A stretch of DNA of 57,545 nucleotides. Source: a virus. The translations under genes and the position numbers were made by a program. The notes beneath the pieces were generated by a model, which was not told where the DNA came from, did no database searches, and was given only the letters and a program-made list of their open reading frames with translations. The stretch covers positions 1 to 57,545 of IMG/VR virus record IMGVR_UViG_3300034523_000291; one strand, 5' to 3'. Of this stretch, positions 29,709 through 39,052 are shown piece by piece. Numbering within the stretch: position 1 is the first letter of the stretch; every line of letters starts with the position of its first letter.

Positions 29709-31002
29709 CCCGCCGGTAAAGCTGACGCCGAAACAGGCGAACATTTACTGCTGGGGCTTCCAGCCTCAGGCGCGTTTCCGCGATGCTGTATGTGGTCGAC
29801 GGTTCGGCAAGACGTTCTTGGGCAAAGCTGAGATGCGCCGCGCAGCTCGCCTGGCTGCTGAGTGGGGCGTGAGCGTCGAGGACGAGATCTGGTACGGCGC
29901 GCCTACGTTCAAGCAGGCCAAGCGCGTGTTCTGGCGCCGGCTGAAGCAGGCGATCCCTGAAGCGTGGCGTGCACACCGCCCGAACGAAACTGAATGCTCG
30001 ATCACGCTCAAGTCTGGCCACGTCATGCGTGTGGTAGGGCTCGACAATTACGACAACTTGCGCGGCTCCGGTCTGTTCTTCGTCTTGGTGGATGAGTGGG
30101 CGGACTGCCCGTGGGAAGCATGGGAAGAAGTCCTTCGGCCGATGCTCTCGACCTGCCAATACTCGATACCGGGCATCGGTATGCGAAAAGGTGGTCACGC
30201 GCTGCGCATCGGCACGCCGAAGGGCTTCAACCATTGCTACGACACGTTCCTTGATGGCCGGCCAGGCCATGAGCCCGATCACAAGAGTTGGCTCTACACC
30301 TCGCTCGACGGTGGCAACGTTCCGGCTGAAGAGCTGGAAGCTGCCCGCCGCAAGATGGACCCTCGGACCTTCCGGCAAGAATACGAGGCCAGCTTCGAGA
30401 ACTACCAGGGCGTCGTCTACTACACGTTCAATCGTGAGGCGAACCGAACCAGCGAGACGATCAAGCGCGGCGAGGCGCTGCACATCGGCATGGACTTCAA
30501 CGTCATGAAGATGGCCGCCGTGGTGCATGTCATCCGTGACGATTTGCCATTGGCCCTCAGCGAGTTCTCCGAGGTGCGTGACACACCGGAGATGATCGAG
30601 AAGATCAAGCTTCGCTTCCCTGATCACAGCATTGCGATCTACCCAGACGCCAGCGGCCAGAACACAAGCAGCAAGAGCGCGAGCGAGTCTGATCTATCAC
30701 TGCTCAGGAAGGCTGGTTTCACCGTAGTGGTGGATTCGACCAACCCCGCGGTAAAAGACAGGGTTAACGCCATGTGCGCAATGTTCGCCAACACGTATGG
30801 CGAGCACCGCTACCTGGTCAACGTTGACCAATGCCCGAAATATACGCAGTGCCTGGAGCGGCAGATCTACACGGACAAGGGTGAGCCCGACAAGAAGGCC
30901 GGATACGACCACCTCGTGGACGCCCCTGGCTACTTCATTGCCAAGCGCTACCCGATCAAAACACGCACAGGCGGAACACGCCGAATTGGAGGCTTGGCCT
31001 GA
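29683..31002 (+). CDS. Terminase large subunit
   Basis: 439 residues from ATG 29683 (ATG 29677 is nearer a GGAG and equally possible). ATPase: Walker A GRRFGKT (38-44) and Walker B FFVLVDEWAD (Asp137, Glu138). Nuclease: GMDFNVMKMA, IYPDASGQ and GYDHLVDAPGYF supply the acidic residues of the RNase H-like fold. It pumps and cuts DNA at the portal. Its stop overlaps the portal start (TGATG). Confidence 0.96.
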   Translation: MSPLPRTYDPPVKLTPKQANIYCWGFQPQARFRDAVCGRRFGKTFLGKAEMRRAARLAAEWGVSVEDEIWYGAPTFKQAKRVFWRRLKQAIPEAWRAHRPNETECSITLKSGHVMRVVGLDNYDNLRGSGLFFVLVDEWADCPWEAWEEVLRPMLSTCQYSIPGIGMRKGGHALRIGTPKGFNHCYDTFLDGRPGHEPDHKSWLYTSLDGGNVPAEELEAARRKMDPRTFRQEYEASFENYQGVVYYTFNREANRTSETIKRGEALHIGMDFNVMKMAAVVHVIRDDLPLALSEFSEVRDTPEMIEKIKLRFPDHSIAIYPDASGQNTSSKSASESDLSLLRKAGFTVVVDSTNPAVKDRVNAMCAMFANTYGEHRYLVNVDQCPKYTQCLERQIYTDKGEPDKKAGYDHLVDAPGYFIAKRYPIKTRTGGTRRIGGLA

Positions 31003-32462
31003 TGCCAGTGCAATCGACAAACCCCGACTACGACGCGCACATCGCGGAGTGGGAGATGATGGACGACGCGCTCGAGGGTGAGTGCGCCGTGAAGCGCAAC
31101 GAGCGCAACCTGCCCAAGCCGAGCGGTATGGTTGAGGCCGAGAAGATCGACGCCGCGGGCAACAAGTACCTCTACGAGAACTACACCAGCCGGGCTCAGT
31201 ACGAGCATTGGGTGCGCGACTCGTTGCGTTCGATGATGGGGCTGGTGTCTCGGCTGATTCCTGAGATCGAACTACCGTCTGGCCTGAAAGGGCTGGAGGA
31301 CAACGCCACAGCCGACGGCTTCGGCCTGAAGCAGTTGTTCTTCCGGATGGTGCGCCAGGCCATTTCCCACGGCCGGGTACCGCTGGTGGTGAACATCGAC
31401 GAGAGCGGCGAGCCATACTTCTCGACGTACGCCACCCGCAACGCCATAAATTGGGACACTGCTGATCAGGGCGGGCGGCAGGATCTGGTCCTTTCGGTGT
31501 TCCGCGAGTTTCGCAAGAAGGGCGGCGATCGCTACAGCCACGATTGCGACACGGTTTTCCGGGAGTTCTTCATGCTGGGCGATGTTTGCTACACCTCGGT
31601 GCGAAATGAAGGCGGCGAGCTGGTCGAGGACGAAAAGCCGCTGGGCACCACCGGAACTAACAACCGCTTGGTCAAAGGCCTGCCATACCTGCCCGTGATC
31701 TACTGCGGTTCGACCGACAACTCCCCGGATGTTGATGAGGTGCCGCTGCTGACCATGGCGCGGTCCGCATTGAAGTCCTACCAGATCAGCGCTGACTACT
31801 TCAGCTCTCTGCATCAGACCAGTCACCCGCAACCGTGGGTTTCCGGTCTGGATGAGGCTGTAGAGCTGAGTGTGACTGGTCCTTCGGCAGCATGGGACCT
31901 TGGCCCAAGCGGCAAGGCTGAATATCTGGAGTTCAAGGGCACCGGCATTGAAGCCAACCGCAAAGCGATGGATGACCAGAAGAACGCCGCGCTTGAGGCA
32001 GGCGCCAAGGTCATGGACGTGGCCGGCACTGAGTCGGGCGAGGCGCGCAAAACGCGTCAGAACGACCAGCACGCCACGTTGCACAGCATCGTCATCACGG
32101 TGGCCGAGGCGGTGGAGCAAGGCTTGCGGTACGCAGCCGAGTGGAAGGGCTACGACCCCAAGCAGGTCAAGTTCAAGGTAAATCCTGAGTTCGTGACCCC
32201 GGTGGTCGACGCCCAAGTGCTCGCCGAACTGCTCAAGGGCGTGATGGCCGGCACGATCAGCGCCGACACCTACTGGCAGTACCTCACCACCGGCAAGCTG
32301 CCGGAGCGCCCATACGAAGACGAAGCCGAACTGATCAGCGATGAGCGCGAGTCGGCCGGCATCAACTTGGACAAAGACGATGCCAACGACAAACCTGGTG
32401 CAGGCGGACAGCCAACTGCTGGAGCAGACGACGCGCCACTCGGTAATGCTGGAGCGGCTTAA
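31002..32462 (+). CDS. Portal protein (DUF4055)
   Basis: 486 residues. Segments NPDYDAHIAEWEMMDDALEG, SRAQYEHWVRDSLRSMMGLV and SALKSYQISADYFSSLHQTS match the DUF4055 portal family. It forms the ring at the capsid vertex through which DNA enters and leaves. The acidic, Gly-rich C-terminus overlaps the next gene by 83 bp. Confidence 0.9.
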   Translation: MPVQSTNPDYDAHIAEWEMMDDALEGECAVKRNERNLPKPSGMVEAEKIDAAGNKYLYENYTSRAQYEHWVRDSLRSMMGLVSRLIPEIELPSGLKGLEDNATADGFGLKQLFFRMVRQAISHGRVPLVVNIDESGEPYFSTYATRNAINWDTADQGGRQDLVLSVFREFRKKGGDRYSHDCDTVFREFFMLGDVCYTSVRNEGGELVEDEKPLGTTGTNNRLVKGLPYLPVIYCGSTDNSPDVDEVPLLTMARSALKSYQISADYFSSLHQTSHPQPWVSGLDEAVELSVTGPSAAWDLGPSGKAEYLEFKGTGIEANRKAMDDQKNAALEAGAKVMDVAGTESGEARKTRQNDQHATLHSIVITVAEAVEQGLRYAAEWKGYDPKQVKFKVNPEFVTPVVDAQVLAELLKGVMAGTISADTYWQYLTTGKLPERPYEDEAELISDERESAGINLDKDDANDKPGAGGQPTAGADDAPLGNAGAA

Positions 32463-33492
32463 GGCCGGCGAGGTCAAGAAGTTCGAGAAGTACCTACGCC
32501 AGATCGATAAGCTGGTGCGGGATCAACTCACCCGCAAGGAACTGACCACTTACAGCCGGGACCGCCTTGAGCAGTTCCTGGCCCGTGTGGACGGCAAGCT
32601 GCTGGAGATCTACAAGGCCTACCGCGACCTGGTGCAGGCCGATCTGGTCGACATCGCGCTGTATGAGTCGAGCTTTGAGGCCAAAAGCCTGAGCAATGCG
32701 CTCTCTATCGACGCTGTGGTGCCGACCAACACGGTGATCCGCGCTGCGGTGTTCTCCTACCCGCTACAGGTGAAGGGCATCGACGGCGGCAAGCTGCTGA
32801 AGAGCTTCGTCAGCGGCTGGACGCGGACCGAGACGATGCGTGTCACGAACACCATCCGGCTCGGCTTCGGCCAGGGCCAGACCAATGCCCAGATCATCCA
32901 GGCGATTCGCGGCACCGCGGCGCAAAACTTCACGGACGGCGTCCTGGCGGTGAGCAACCGCAACGCTGCCGCCGTGGTGCAGACGGCAATCCAGCATGTG
33001 GCCACCACGGCACGAATGGAGACGCTTAAGGCCAACAGTGACGTGGTGCTGGGCTATCGTTGGGTGTCGACGCTTGACCGCAAGACCTCGCAACAGTGCA
33101 AGGGCCTGGATGGGATGCGCTTCGACCTTGGCAAAGGCCCGCTGCCGCCAGCGCACATCAACTGCCGGTCAACCACGGTGCCGACCACCAGGCTCTCAGA
33201 GATGTTCGCCAAGGACGCCACGCGGGCTTCGGTGGGCGACAATGGGGGGGCGCAGGTCGATGCAGGTCTGAACTACTACGAGTGGCTGGCAACGCAACCG
33301 GCGAGGTTCCAAGACCATGCTCTTGGGCCGGTCCGGGGCAAGTTGTTCCGCGATGGCGGGCTGACTCCGGAGAAGTTTGCCAAGCTGCAGCTCGACAAGT
33401 CGTTCAAACCGCTGACCCTGGCGCAGCTGAAGAACGCAGAGCCCGACATGTTCACCCGAGCAGGCGTTACACTCGGCGCACCACCAGGTTGA
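32380..33492 (+). CDS. SPP1 gp7-like head morphogenesis protein
   Basis: 370 residues from the ATG at 32380 inside the portal gene end. The C-terminal half has the gp7/MuF signature: RVTNTIRLGFGQGQTNAQII, then YRWVSTLDRKTSQQCKGLDG and PPAHINCRSTTVP. It is a minor head protein that joins capsid and portal and is often ejected with DNA. No toxin extension is present. Confidence 0.88.
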   Translation: MPTTNLVQADSQLLEQTTRHSVMLERLKAGEVKKFEKYLRQIDKLVRDQLTRKELTTYSRDRLEQFLARVDGKLLEIYKAYRDLVQADLVDIALYESSFEAKSLSNALSIDAVVPTNTVIRAAVFSYPLQVKGIDGGKLLKSFVSGWTRTETMRVTNTIRLGFGQGQTNAQIIQAIRGTAAQNFTDGVLAVSNRNAAAVVQTAIQHVATTARMETLKANSDVVLGYRWVSTLDRKTSQQCKGLDGMRFDLGKGPLPPAHINCRSTTVPTTRLSEMFAKDATRASVGDNGGAQVDAGLNYYEWLATQPARFQDHALGPVRGKLFRDGGLTPEKFAKLQLDKSFKPLTLAQLKNAEPDMFTRAGVTLGAPPG

Positions 33493-33500
33493 GATAGCAC

Positions 33501-33986
33501 ATGCAGATCATCGTTGAGGACGGGAAGGGCAGGCCAGACGCGAATAGCTTCGTGCCGCTGGAGAAGCTGACCTTCTACCGCGACTACTACGGGTTCCGGA
33601 TACCTGAAGAAGAGGCTGACCAGGCCGGACTGCTGCTGCGCGCTGCGGCCGATATCAACGGTCGCCAGTGGAAGGGTCGCAAGGCCAATCCTGAGCAGGC
33701 AATGGCGTGGCCCCGCCGTGACTGCAAGATTGAATACCAGACGCTGTCCGAGACGTTCGTGCCCTTTGAGCTTGAATGGGGTCAAGTGCGGCTGGCAGTC
33801 GAGCTGTACGCTGCCGAGAAGGGCATCCAGATCGTGGAGCCAACGCATTGCACTGAGCCTAATGGCCGCCGCTCCCGGCTTAACCGCGATACGCCCGGGT
33901 TTCGCATGCGCCCGCCGCCATACGCGCCGAGCAGAACGCAATTCGCCGATTACCTGGTTATGCGCGGGCTCTCGATAGTCCGATAG
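33501..33986 (+). CDS. DnaT_2-like head-tail connector
   Basis: 161 residues. IIVEDGKGRPDANSFVPLEK and AMAWPRRDCKIEYQTLS, with a helical core (LEWGQVRLAVELYAAEKGIQ), match the 'putative DnaT-like' phage family (DnaT_2), whose place in the head operon indicates a connector/adaptor rather than a replication role. Confidence 0.75.
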   Translation: MQIIVEDGKGRPDANSFVPLEKLTFYRDYYGFRIPEEEADQAGLLLRAAADINGRQWKGRKANPEQAMAWPRRDCKIEYQTLSETFVPFELEWGQVRLAVELYAAEKGIQIVEPTHCTEPNGRRSRLNRDTPGFRMRPPPYAPSRTQFADYLVMRGLSIVR

Positions 33987-34006
33987 AACACAGAATTCAC
34001 ACCAAG

Positions 34007-34028
34007 CCGCCCAATGGGCGGTTTTTTT
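34007..34028 (+). terminator. Terminator within head operon
   Basis: CCGCCC-aat-GGGCGG followed by T7, then ATGCCTG, a degenerate form of the linker seen before tail genes. It may attenuate, because the head genes continue downstream. Confidence 0.75.
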
Positions 34029-34070
34029 ATGCCTGCAAAGCGGGCCGACCAAACCCAAGGGGTGCACCAA

Positions 34071-34808
34071 GTGGCAGACGAAAACCAGATTGATCTTGAA
34101 GACCCGGCAGTAAAAACCGCCATTGCCGCCGCAGTGGATGCAGCCACCCTGGGCCTCAAGAACAAAAACACCGAGCTGCTAGGCTCGCTCCGGACCACCA
34201 AGACCGAGCTGGACGGCTTCAAGTCCCAGTTCGAAGGCCTGGACATCGCATCAGTGAAAGGCCTGCTTAATAAGGTTGGTCAGGATGAAGAGACCAAGCT
34301 GATCGCCGAGGGCAAGCTGGACGAGGTCATCACCCGCCGCACAGAGCGCCTGCGCACCGACTACGACACCAAGCTGGCCGCCGAGAAAGCCCGTGCCGAC
34401 AAGGCTGAGCAATTCGCAGCTAAGTACAGCGACAAGGTGCTGGCCGACTCCATCCGCGCCGCAGCCATCAAGGCCGGCGCGCTCCCCGAGGCCGCCGAGG
34501 ACATCATCCTGCGCGCCCGGGGTACTTTCAAACTCAGTGAAGACGGTGAGGCGATTGCCACTGACCGTGACGGCGAGGTCGTTTACGGGAAGGACGGGAA
34601 GACCCCGCTGTCGCCGCTCGAATGGGCGGAATCCCTGCGTGAAACAGCAACACACCTGTGGCCAAGGGCTCAGGGCGCCGGGCAGACCGGCGACAACGGT
34701 GGCAAGGCCACGAAAAAGTGGGGCGAGTACACGGAAACCGAACGCGCTGCGATCGCCCGTGACAATCCCGATCTCTTCAAGAAAATCCAGGCCACCAAAG
34801 GAACCTAA
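34071..34808 (+). CDS. Capsid scaffold protein
   Basis: 245 residues from a GTG at 34071 (AAGGGG upstream); the ATG at 34029 sits in the terminator T tract. Highly charged and helical: KTAIAAAVDAATLGLKNKNT, EKARADKAEQFAAKYSDKVL and a basic C-terminal helix-rich tail (TETERAAIARDNPDLFKKIQ). Directly upstream of the major capsid gene, the usual scaffold position. Confidence 0.78.
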   Translation: MADENQIDLEDPAVKTAIAAAVDAATLGLKNKNTELLGSLRTTKTELDGFKSQFEGLDIASVKGLLNKVGQDEETKLIAEGKLDEVITRRTERLRTDYDTKLAAEKARADKAEQFAAKYSDKVLADSIRAAAIKAGALPEAAEDIILRARGTFKLSEDGEAIATDRDGEVVYGKDGKTPLSPLEWAESLRETATHLWPRAQGAGQTGDNGGKATKKWGEYTETERAAIARDNPDLFKKIQATKGT

Positions 34809-34811
34809 TCC

Positions 34812-35789
34812 ATGCCAACTACCCAATTGACCGACATCTTCGTCGGCGACTACTACGCCTCCCTGGCGCCGGTTAACAGCCCGGAAAAGACCGCTGTATA
34901 CGAGTCGGGCATCGTGACTCGCTCTCCTGTGCTGGACGCGATTGCTTCCGGCAGCCAGGGCACCGCTGAGATCAGCTACTGGCAGGATCTCAACGCCGAT
35001 GAAGCGCCGAACATCAGCAATGACGACCCGAATGACCAGGGCGAAGTCGGAAAGGTCACCCAGGACAGCATGCGTGCCCGGGTTCTGTACCTCAACAAAG
35101 GCTACGGTGTTACTGACCTGACCGCTGAGCTGGCGAACACCGAACCTCAGCAGCAGATCCGCAACCGCTTCGGCACCTACTGGACCCGCCAGTGGCAGCG
35201 TTACACCCTGGGCGCGGCTCGCGGCATCATCGCCTCGAACATCGCGAACAACGCCGGTGACATGGTCATCGACGCGGGCGCGACCATCAGTGCGAATGCC
35301 TTCCAGGATGCCGCGTTTACCGCCGGCGATGCGGCTGACCAGTTCGGCGCGATCGGCGTTCACTCAGTGGTGATGAACCAGATGGTCAAGCAGGACCTTA
35401 TCGAGTACCTGCGTGACTCGGACGGCAAGATCATCCTGGCCACCTACCTCGGCAAGCCGGTGTTCATGGACGACGCCCTGGTGTACGGCGCGGGCAAGTA
35501 CTTGTCCGTGTTCTTCGGCCAGGGCGCTTTCGGCTACGGCGAAGGCACGCCGAAAGTGCCGGTAGAGCTCGAGCGTAAGCCCGGCGGAGGTAACGGCGGC
35601 GGTGCCGAAGTGCTGTGGGAGCGGAAGACTTACATCCTCCAGCCTGCCGGCTTCAGCTGGAAGGGTTCCGAAGCTCAGAACCTCAGCCCAAACGCGACTC
35701 AGTATGCCTCCGCGGGCAACTGGGAGCGTGTATTCAGCCGCAAGCAGGTCCCGTTCGCCGCTGTGATCAGCGGTACCACCACGCCGTAA
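34812..35789 (+). CDS. Major capsid protein
   Basis: 325 residues. Recognisable stretches include DIFVGDYYASLAPVNSPEKT, GSQGTAEISYWQDLNADEAP, VTDLTAELANTEPQQQIRNR and the C-terminal SASSAGNWERVFSRKQ-type end (YASAGNWERVFSRKQVPFAA), characteristic of a phage coat protein with HK97-like fold. The order scaffold, capsid, LEM-domain protein, connectors supports it. Confidence 0.9.
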   Translation: MPTTQLTDIFVGDYYASLAPVNSPEKTAVYESGIVTRSPVLDAIASGSQGTAEISYWQDLNADEAPNISNDDPNDQGEVGKVTQDSMRARVLYLNKGYGVTDLTAELANTEPQQQIRNRFGTYWTRQWQRYTLGAARGIIASNIANNAGDMVIDAGATISANAFQDAAFTAGDAADQFGAIGVHSVVMNQMVKQDLIEYLRDSDGKIILATYLGKPVFMDDALVYGAGKYLSVFFGQGAFGYGEGTPKVPVELERKPGGGNGGGAEVLWERKTYILQPAGFSWKGSEAQNLSPNATQYASAGNWERVFSRKQVPFAAVISGTTTP

Positions 35790-35844
35790 TCCGGCCCACA
35801 CAGCCTGGCGCCCTTATGGCGCCGGGATGCTTTTGAGGTGACTC

Positions 35845-36150
35845 ATGAAAGTAATCTACACGGACAAGCCGGGCAAAGAGCGCGGCGTGTGCTACCGCCT
35901 GCTGAGCGAATTCTTCGGTGTCATCGGTTCCGCTACCGAGGTGGTGGTTGATGGCGATGCCCCGGACATCTTCGACGCCTACCAAGCGGCCGGCATCAAG
36001 GTGTCCGACGGCAAAGATTCAGAGATCAAAGAAACCGATCCTCTGAAAATGAAGGTCCCCGAGCTGAAAGAATGGCTGACCGAGAAGGGCATTGCCTTCG
36101 ACCCGTCCGCCAAGAAAGAAGACCTGCAGGCCCTGGTGCCAGCGGAATAA
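35845..36150 (+). CDS. HeH/LEM-domain head protein
   Basis: 101 residues. The C-terminal KMKVPELKEWLTEKGIAFDP followed by SAKKEDLQALVP is a HeH/LEM (SAP-like) helix-extended-loop-helix motif. The N-terminal half is beta-rich. Such proteins follow capsid genes in many phages; the exact role in the head is unknown. Confidence 0.78.
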   Translation: MKVIYTDKPGKERGVCYRLLSEFFGVIGSATEVVVDGDAPDIFDAYQAAGIKVSDGKDSEIKETDPLKMKVPELKEWLTEKGIAFDPSAKKEDLQALVPAE

Positions 36151-36160
36151 GGACAAGCAC

Positions 36161-36538
36161 ATGACCGACTTCATCACCGTTGCCGATGTTGACGCCCAGC
36201 TCGGTCCTGACTGGTCCGGCACCGGTGATCCGGTCCTTGCTGTGACTATGGCAAACGCCTGGCTCACAGCCAAGATTAAGCGGGCTGTTCCTGATCCGGT
36301 TCCGACCGAGATCAAAACAGCCGGCGCCCAGGTCGCCAAAGAGGCGGCGGCGGGCACACTGTACACAGCAACACAGAAGGAAGTGCAGAGTAAGACGGTC
36401 TCGGCTCAGTCCGGGACATCGGTGAGCAAAACCTACGTGGCGGGCTCGACCGATCAGTCGGCTGGCGTGAACTTCGCCCTGGCGCTGCTAGCGCCGTGGA
36501 TCAAGCGTTCCGGCGTGATGATGCTGAAAAGGATCTGA
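36161..36538 (+). CDS. Head-tail connector-type protein
   Basis: 125 residues from the ATG at 36161 (AAGGAC upstream). FITVADVDAQLGPDWSGTGD and AGAQVAKEAAAGTLYTATQK, ending FALALLAPWIKRSGVMMLKR. The family is conserved in this head-tail position in Pseudomonas phages and is sometimes labelled 'singed', a name without functional meaning. Confidence 0.68.
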   Translation: MTDFITVADVDAQLGPDWSGTGDPVLAVTMANAWLTAKIKRAVPDPVPTEIKTAGAQVAKEAAAGTLYTATQKEVQSKTVSAQSGTSVSKTYVAGSTDQSAGVNFALALLAPWIKRSGVMMLKRI

Positions 36539-36540
36539 TC

Positions 36541-36933
36541 ATGGGCATGCGTGAAGAGATCCAGGCCGAATTGGCCGAGTCGTTCGACGATCCTGATGGC
36601 CTGGCAGATGCCGTCAAGCCGGTGACAGGCGTTCGCAAGGTCGCTGGCGAGTATGATCCGGACCTGGGCGGCGAAACGCCGGAGACCACCGTGACGTACT
36701 CGGGGCGCGGTGTCTTTGGCAGCTACCTGTCTAAGGAAATCGACGGTTCACTGATTCAGACAACCGACAAGAAACTGCTGGTGCTGCAAAACGAGCTGTT
36801 CGTGTCGGCGGCCGGTGTTCCGACGGCGGTACCGGCCGCTCCGGCCATTGGCGATATCGTCAACGAGCTACGGGTGATGAATGTGTCTGCGGATCCTGCT
36901 GATGCAACGTGGACCATGCAGTTGAGGAAGTGA
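36541..36933 (+). CDS. Head-tail joining protein
   Basis: 130 residues. Starts MGMREEIQAELAESFDDPDG and ends VMNVSADPADATWTMQLRK; a beta-rich core (TVTYSGRGVFGSYLSKEIDG) is typical of phage head-closure proteins. Relatives are often mislabelled glutamate 5-kinase. The gene begins 2 bp after the preceding stop. Confidence 0.68.
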   Translation: MGMREEIQAELAESFDDPDGLADAVKPVTGVRKVAGEYDPDLGGETPETTVTYSGRGVFGSYLSKEIDGSLIQTTDKKLLVLQNELFVSAAGVPTAVPAAPAIGDIVNELRVMNVSADPADATWTMQLRK

Positions 36934-37006
36934 AAGACAGCGAGAAGCTGATAGCCTCATTGAGCTCTTTTGGCTTTTTTCTCAATTTGCACGTGTTTTT
37001 GAACGC

Positions 37007-37351
37007 CTAATAGCCAAGCATTTCATCCAGTTGGTCAAGTGTTTCTGTGTTCACCTTTCCATCCCTGAGTTCTTGCTCAAGCACAATTAAAAGTTCGATG
37101 GTTGCGTTAGAAAGTTCCAGGTTGGAAGGTATTTTACCTGTCGCAAACGTTGTCACCCACTCTGGGTGAGATTCTCTACAGCTTGCCGAAACGGCGTCCC
37201 GGAGTTTTTTTACGCTCTGGGTAAGATCTGCGCGGTTGGCCATGTCAGCTAGCACTCCCTTCCTTGCATTCTCGATGTTTTTCGCTGCTTGTTCACCAAA
37301 AGACAGCCCGTTACTTGGGACGCTAGATCGTTGAGTATGCGGCTTTTTCAT
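37007..37351 (-). CDS. Moron, hypothetical 114-aa protein
   Basis: On the strand opposite to the head/tail operon and AT-richer than its neighbours. The ATG at 37351 has AAGGAA 9 nt upstream. Helical (FGEQAAKNIENARKGVLADM, NATIELLIVLEQELRDGKVN). No family recognised. Flanked by non-coding DNA on both sides (36934-37006 and 37352-37479), as expected for a lysogeny-expressed insertion. Confidence 0.7.
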   Translation of the reverse strand: MKKPHTQRSSVPSNGLSFGEQAAKNIENARKGVLADMANRADLTQSVKKLRDAVSASCRESHPEWVTTFATGKIPSNLELSNATIELLIVLEQELRDGKVNTETLDQLDEMLGY

Positions 37352-37479
37352 AGAGATCATTTCCTTACGCGGGGGTTCTATAAGGGGTTAGCTAAATTAG
37401 CTTTACGAATTATTAGTCGAGGCGCCAGAGGCCTCAGTCTGCATGACAACCCGATTTTGTATCAGTTGCAGGTGCGATC

Positions 37480-38136
37480 GTGACGAACAAATACGCTAGC
37501 ATGAACGGTAGCTTCGCCGAGAACATTCGCGACTTCGCTGAGCGCGCCCAGGCTGGTATCGACGCGACCATCCGCGAGATTGTTATCGAGATCGGCAGCA
37601 GCGTTATCCGCATGTCACCGGTGGGCAATCCAGATATCTGGGCAGCGAACGTCGTTCACCGTCAGAGAAACACCCGGGCGGCCGACGACTACGACTTCAA
37701 GGTCGCAGTGCGCAACACGATCATCAACCTCAACGAATCAAACTTCACCAAAGCTGGCAAGCTGCGGCGCGGCGTGAAGTACGCCAAGCCCCTGACCAAG
37801 ACCGAGCGCGACCAGAACTTCAACGTGAACGGGTTAGTCGCGGGCAGGGACTACGTCGGCGGGAGGTTTCGCGGGAACTGGCAGTTTTCCATCGGCACGC
37901 CGGCGGAGGGCACGCTTGACCAAGTCGACCCGGTTGGCGGTGTGACGTTGGCCAAGCTGCGACTACAGGTCCAGGCGCTGACGGCGGGGCAAACGGCGTA
38001 CATCGTGAACAACCTGCCTTACTCTATTCCTTTGGAATATGGCCACTCCACTCAAGCTCCATCAGGAATGGTAAGAGTGACGCTTGCGAGATTCCAGCAG
38101 ATCGTCGACGAAGCCATAAGGAACAACCAGGTATGA
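37480..38136 (+). CDS. Tail-completion protein (gp10-like)
   Basis: 218 residues from a GTG with AGGTG upstream. FAERAQAGIDATIREIVIEI, RMSPVGNPDIWAAN, GRFRGNWQFSIGTP and the C-terminal PYSIPLEYGHSTQAPSGMV are the usual pattern of HK97-gp10-like neck proteins. Overlaps the tail terminator gene by 4 bp. Confidence 0.82.
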   Translation: MTNKYASMNGSFAENIRDFAERAQAGIDATIREIVIEIGSSVIRMSPVGNPDIWAANVVHRQRNTRAADDYDFKVAVRNTIINLNESNFTKAGKLRRGVKYAKPLTKTERDQNFNVNGLVAGRDYVGGRFRGNWQFSIGTPAEGTLDQVDPVGGVTLAKLRLQVQALTAGQTAYIVNNLPYSIPLEYGHSTQAPSGMVRVTLARFQQIVDEAIRNNQV

Positions 38137-38549
38137 GCCACGCCATCATTGCATCCATTTACGAGGCCAAGCTGATTGCTTGGAGCAAGGGTAGGGCGGA
38201 GCCGGTCAAGGTTGTGTTTGAGAACGTCCAGTACGAGCCAGCCGATGGCGAGACTTATCTACGGGCATTCATGCTCCCAGGCGACACCGCAAGCAGCACG
38301 CTCGCTGGCGACCACCGCGCTTTCATCGGCGTCTACCAAGTCAGCATTGTGGCTCCGGCTAATACCGGGAAGACAAAAACGAACCCGCTTGTGGGTGAGC
38401 TGAGCGCACTGTTTCCACTGTACGCGAGAGATACGAAGGCGGGCGTCACCGTCGTCACGATGTCACCGGTAGAGCCTGGCCCTGGTATAACCGATCCACC
38501 CACGTTCACCGTACCTGTGTCGTTCGAATACCGAGCAGACACCGTTTAG
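38133..38549 (+). CDS. Tail terminator (DUF4128-like)
   Basis: 138 residues. Begins MSHAIIASIYEAKLIAWSKG; LRAFMLPGDTASSTL and HRAFIGVYQVSIVAPANTGK fit the DUF4128 tail-terminator (lambda gpU-like) family, which caps tail length. Its end overlaps the convergent moron by 4 bp. Confidence 0.78.
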   Translation: MSHAIIASIYEAKLIAWSKGRAEPVKVVFENVQYEPADGETYLRAFMLPGDTASSTLAGDHRAFIGVYQVSIVAPANTGKTKTNPLVGELSALFPLYARDTKAGVTVVTMSPVEPGPGITDPPTFTVPVSFEYRADTV

Positions 38550-38932
38550 TCAGGATCAAACGGGCGAGTAGGCGTCCCTTGATGGAATAGCATTTGCCAA
38601 ATTCCAGCCTCAAGCTTCCAGATTGAAGATCTCCGCGCGTATTGCTTTGGTGCTCCGTCGCGGCTGGATTGGGAGGCTTCGTATACCAGTAGACAAGCGT
38701 CCTTGGATATCACGGTCAGTTTGAAATTTCGCGCCAAGATATCAACGCGAGACCTTTGAAGCGGCAAGCTTTCAACGGTATCAGCTTTTGAATAGAAGGC
38801 CCCTGAACGACCAATTTCATGGAAGTCTTTGTGCAACAGACGATTGAGTTGCTCAGGGTCATTTCGGACACTTACTTGATGCAAGCTGATCTCCATGTCT
38901 TGAAGCAGGTTGAGTAGCGAGACCTCTGTCAC
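38546..38932 (-). CDS. NTF2-like (DUF4440) moron
   Basis: 128 residues. RNDPEQLNRLLHKDFHEIGR with GAFYSKADTVESL and RRSSIWKLEAGIWQMLFHQG is the SnoaL/DUF4440 NTF2-like pattern. It lies on the minus strand between the tail terminator and tail tube genes. No substrate can be guessed. Members occur widely as free-standing host enzymes, so this is likely captured cargo. Confidence 0.75.
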   Translation of the reverse strand: MTEVSLLNLLQDMEISLHQVSVRNDPEQLNRLLHKDFHEIGRSGAFYSKADTVESLPLQRSRVDILARNFKLTVISKDACLLVYEASQSSRDGAPKQYARRSSIWKLEAGIWQMLFHQGTPTRPFDPD

Positions 38933-39006
38933 TTTGGTTTTCCCCTTTGCTCCATTCCAGATTTACCTGATTAGCACTTCCACCGCCCATAGGGCAAACC
39001 CAATAG

Positions 39007-39026
39007 CCCGCCTCTGTGCGGGTTTT
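39007..39026 (+). terminator. Terminator before tail tube gene
   Basis: CCCGC-N6-GCGGG followed by TTTTG, 27 bp before the tail tube start. The interval 38933-39052 holds no gene. Confidence 0.55.
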
Positions 39027-39052
39027 GTCATTTCTGAAAAGAGGAAATACCC

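Noticed and set aside
30697-31416. Long minus-strand frames in the terminase, portal and tail genes
   Set aside because: High-GC antisense shadows; Arg/Pro/Ala-rich with no domains, opposite to strongly conserved structural genes.
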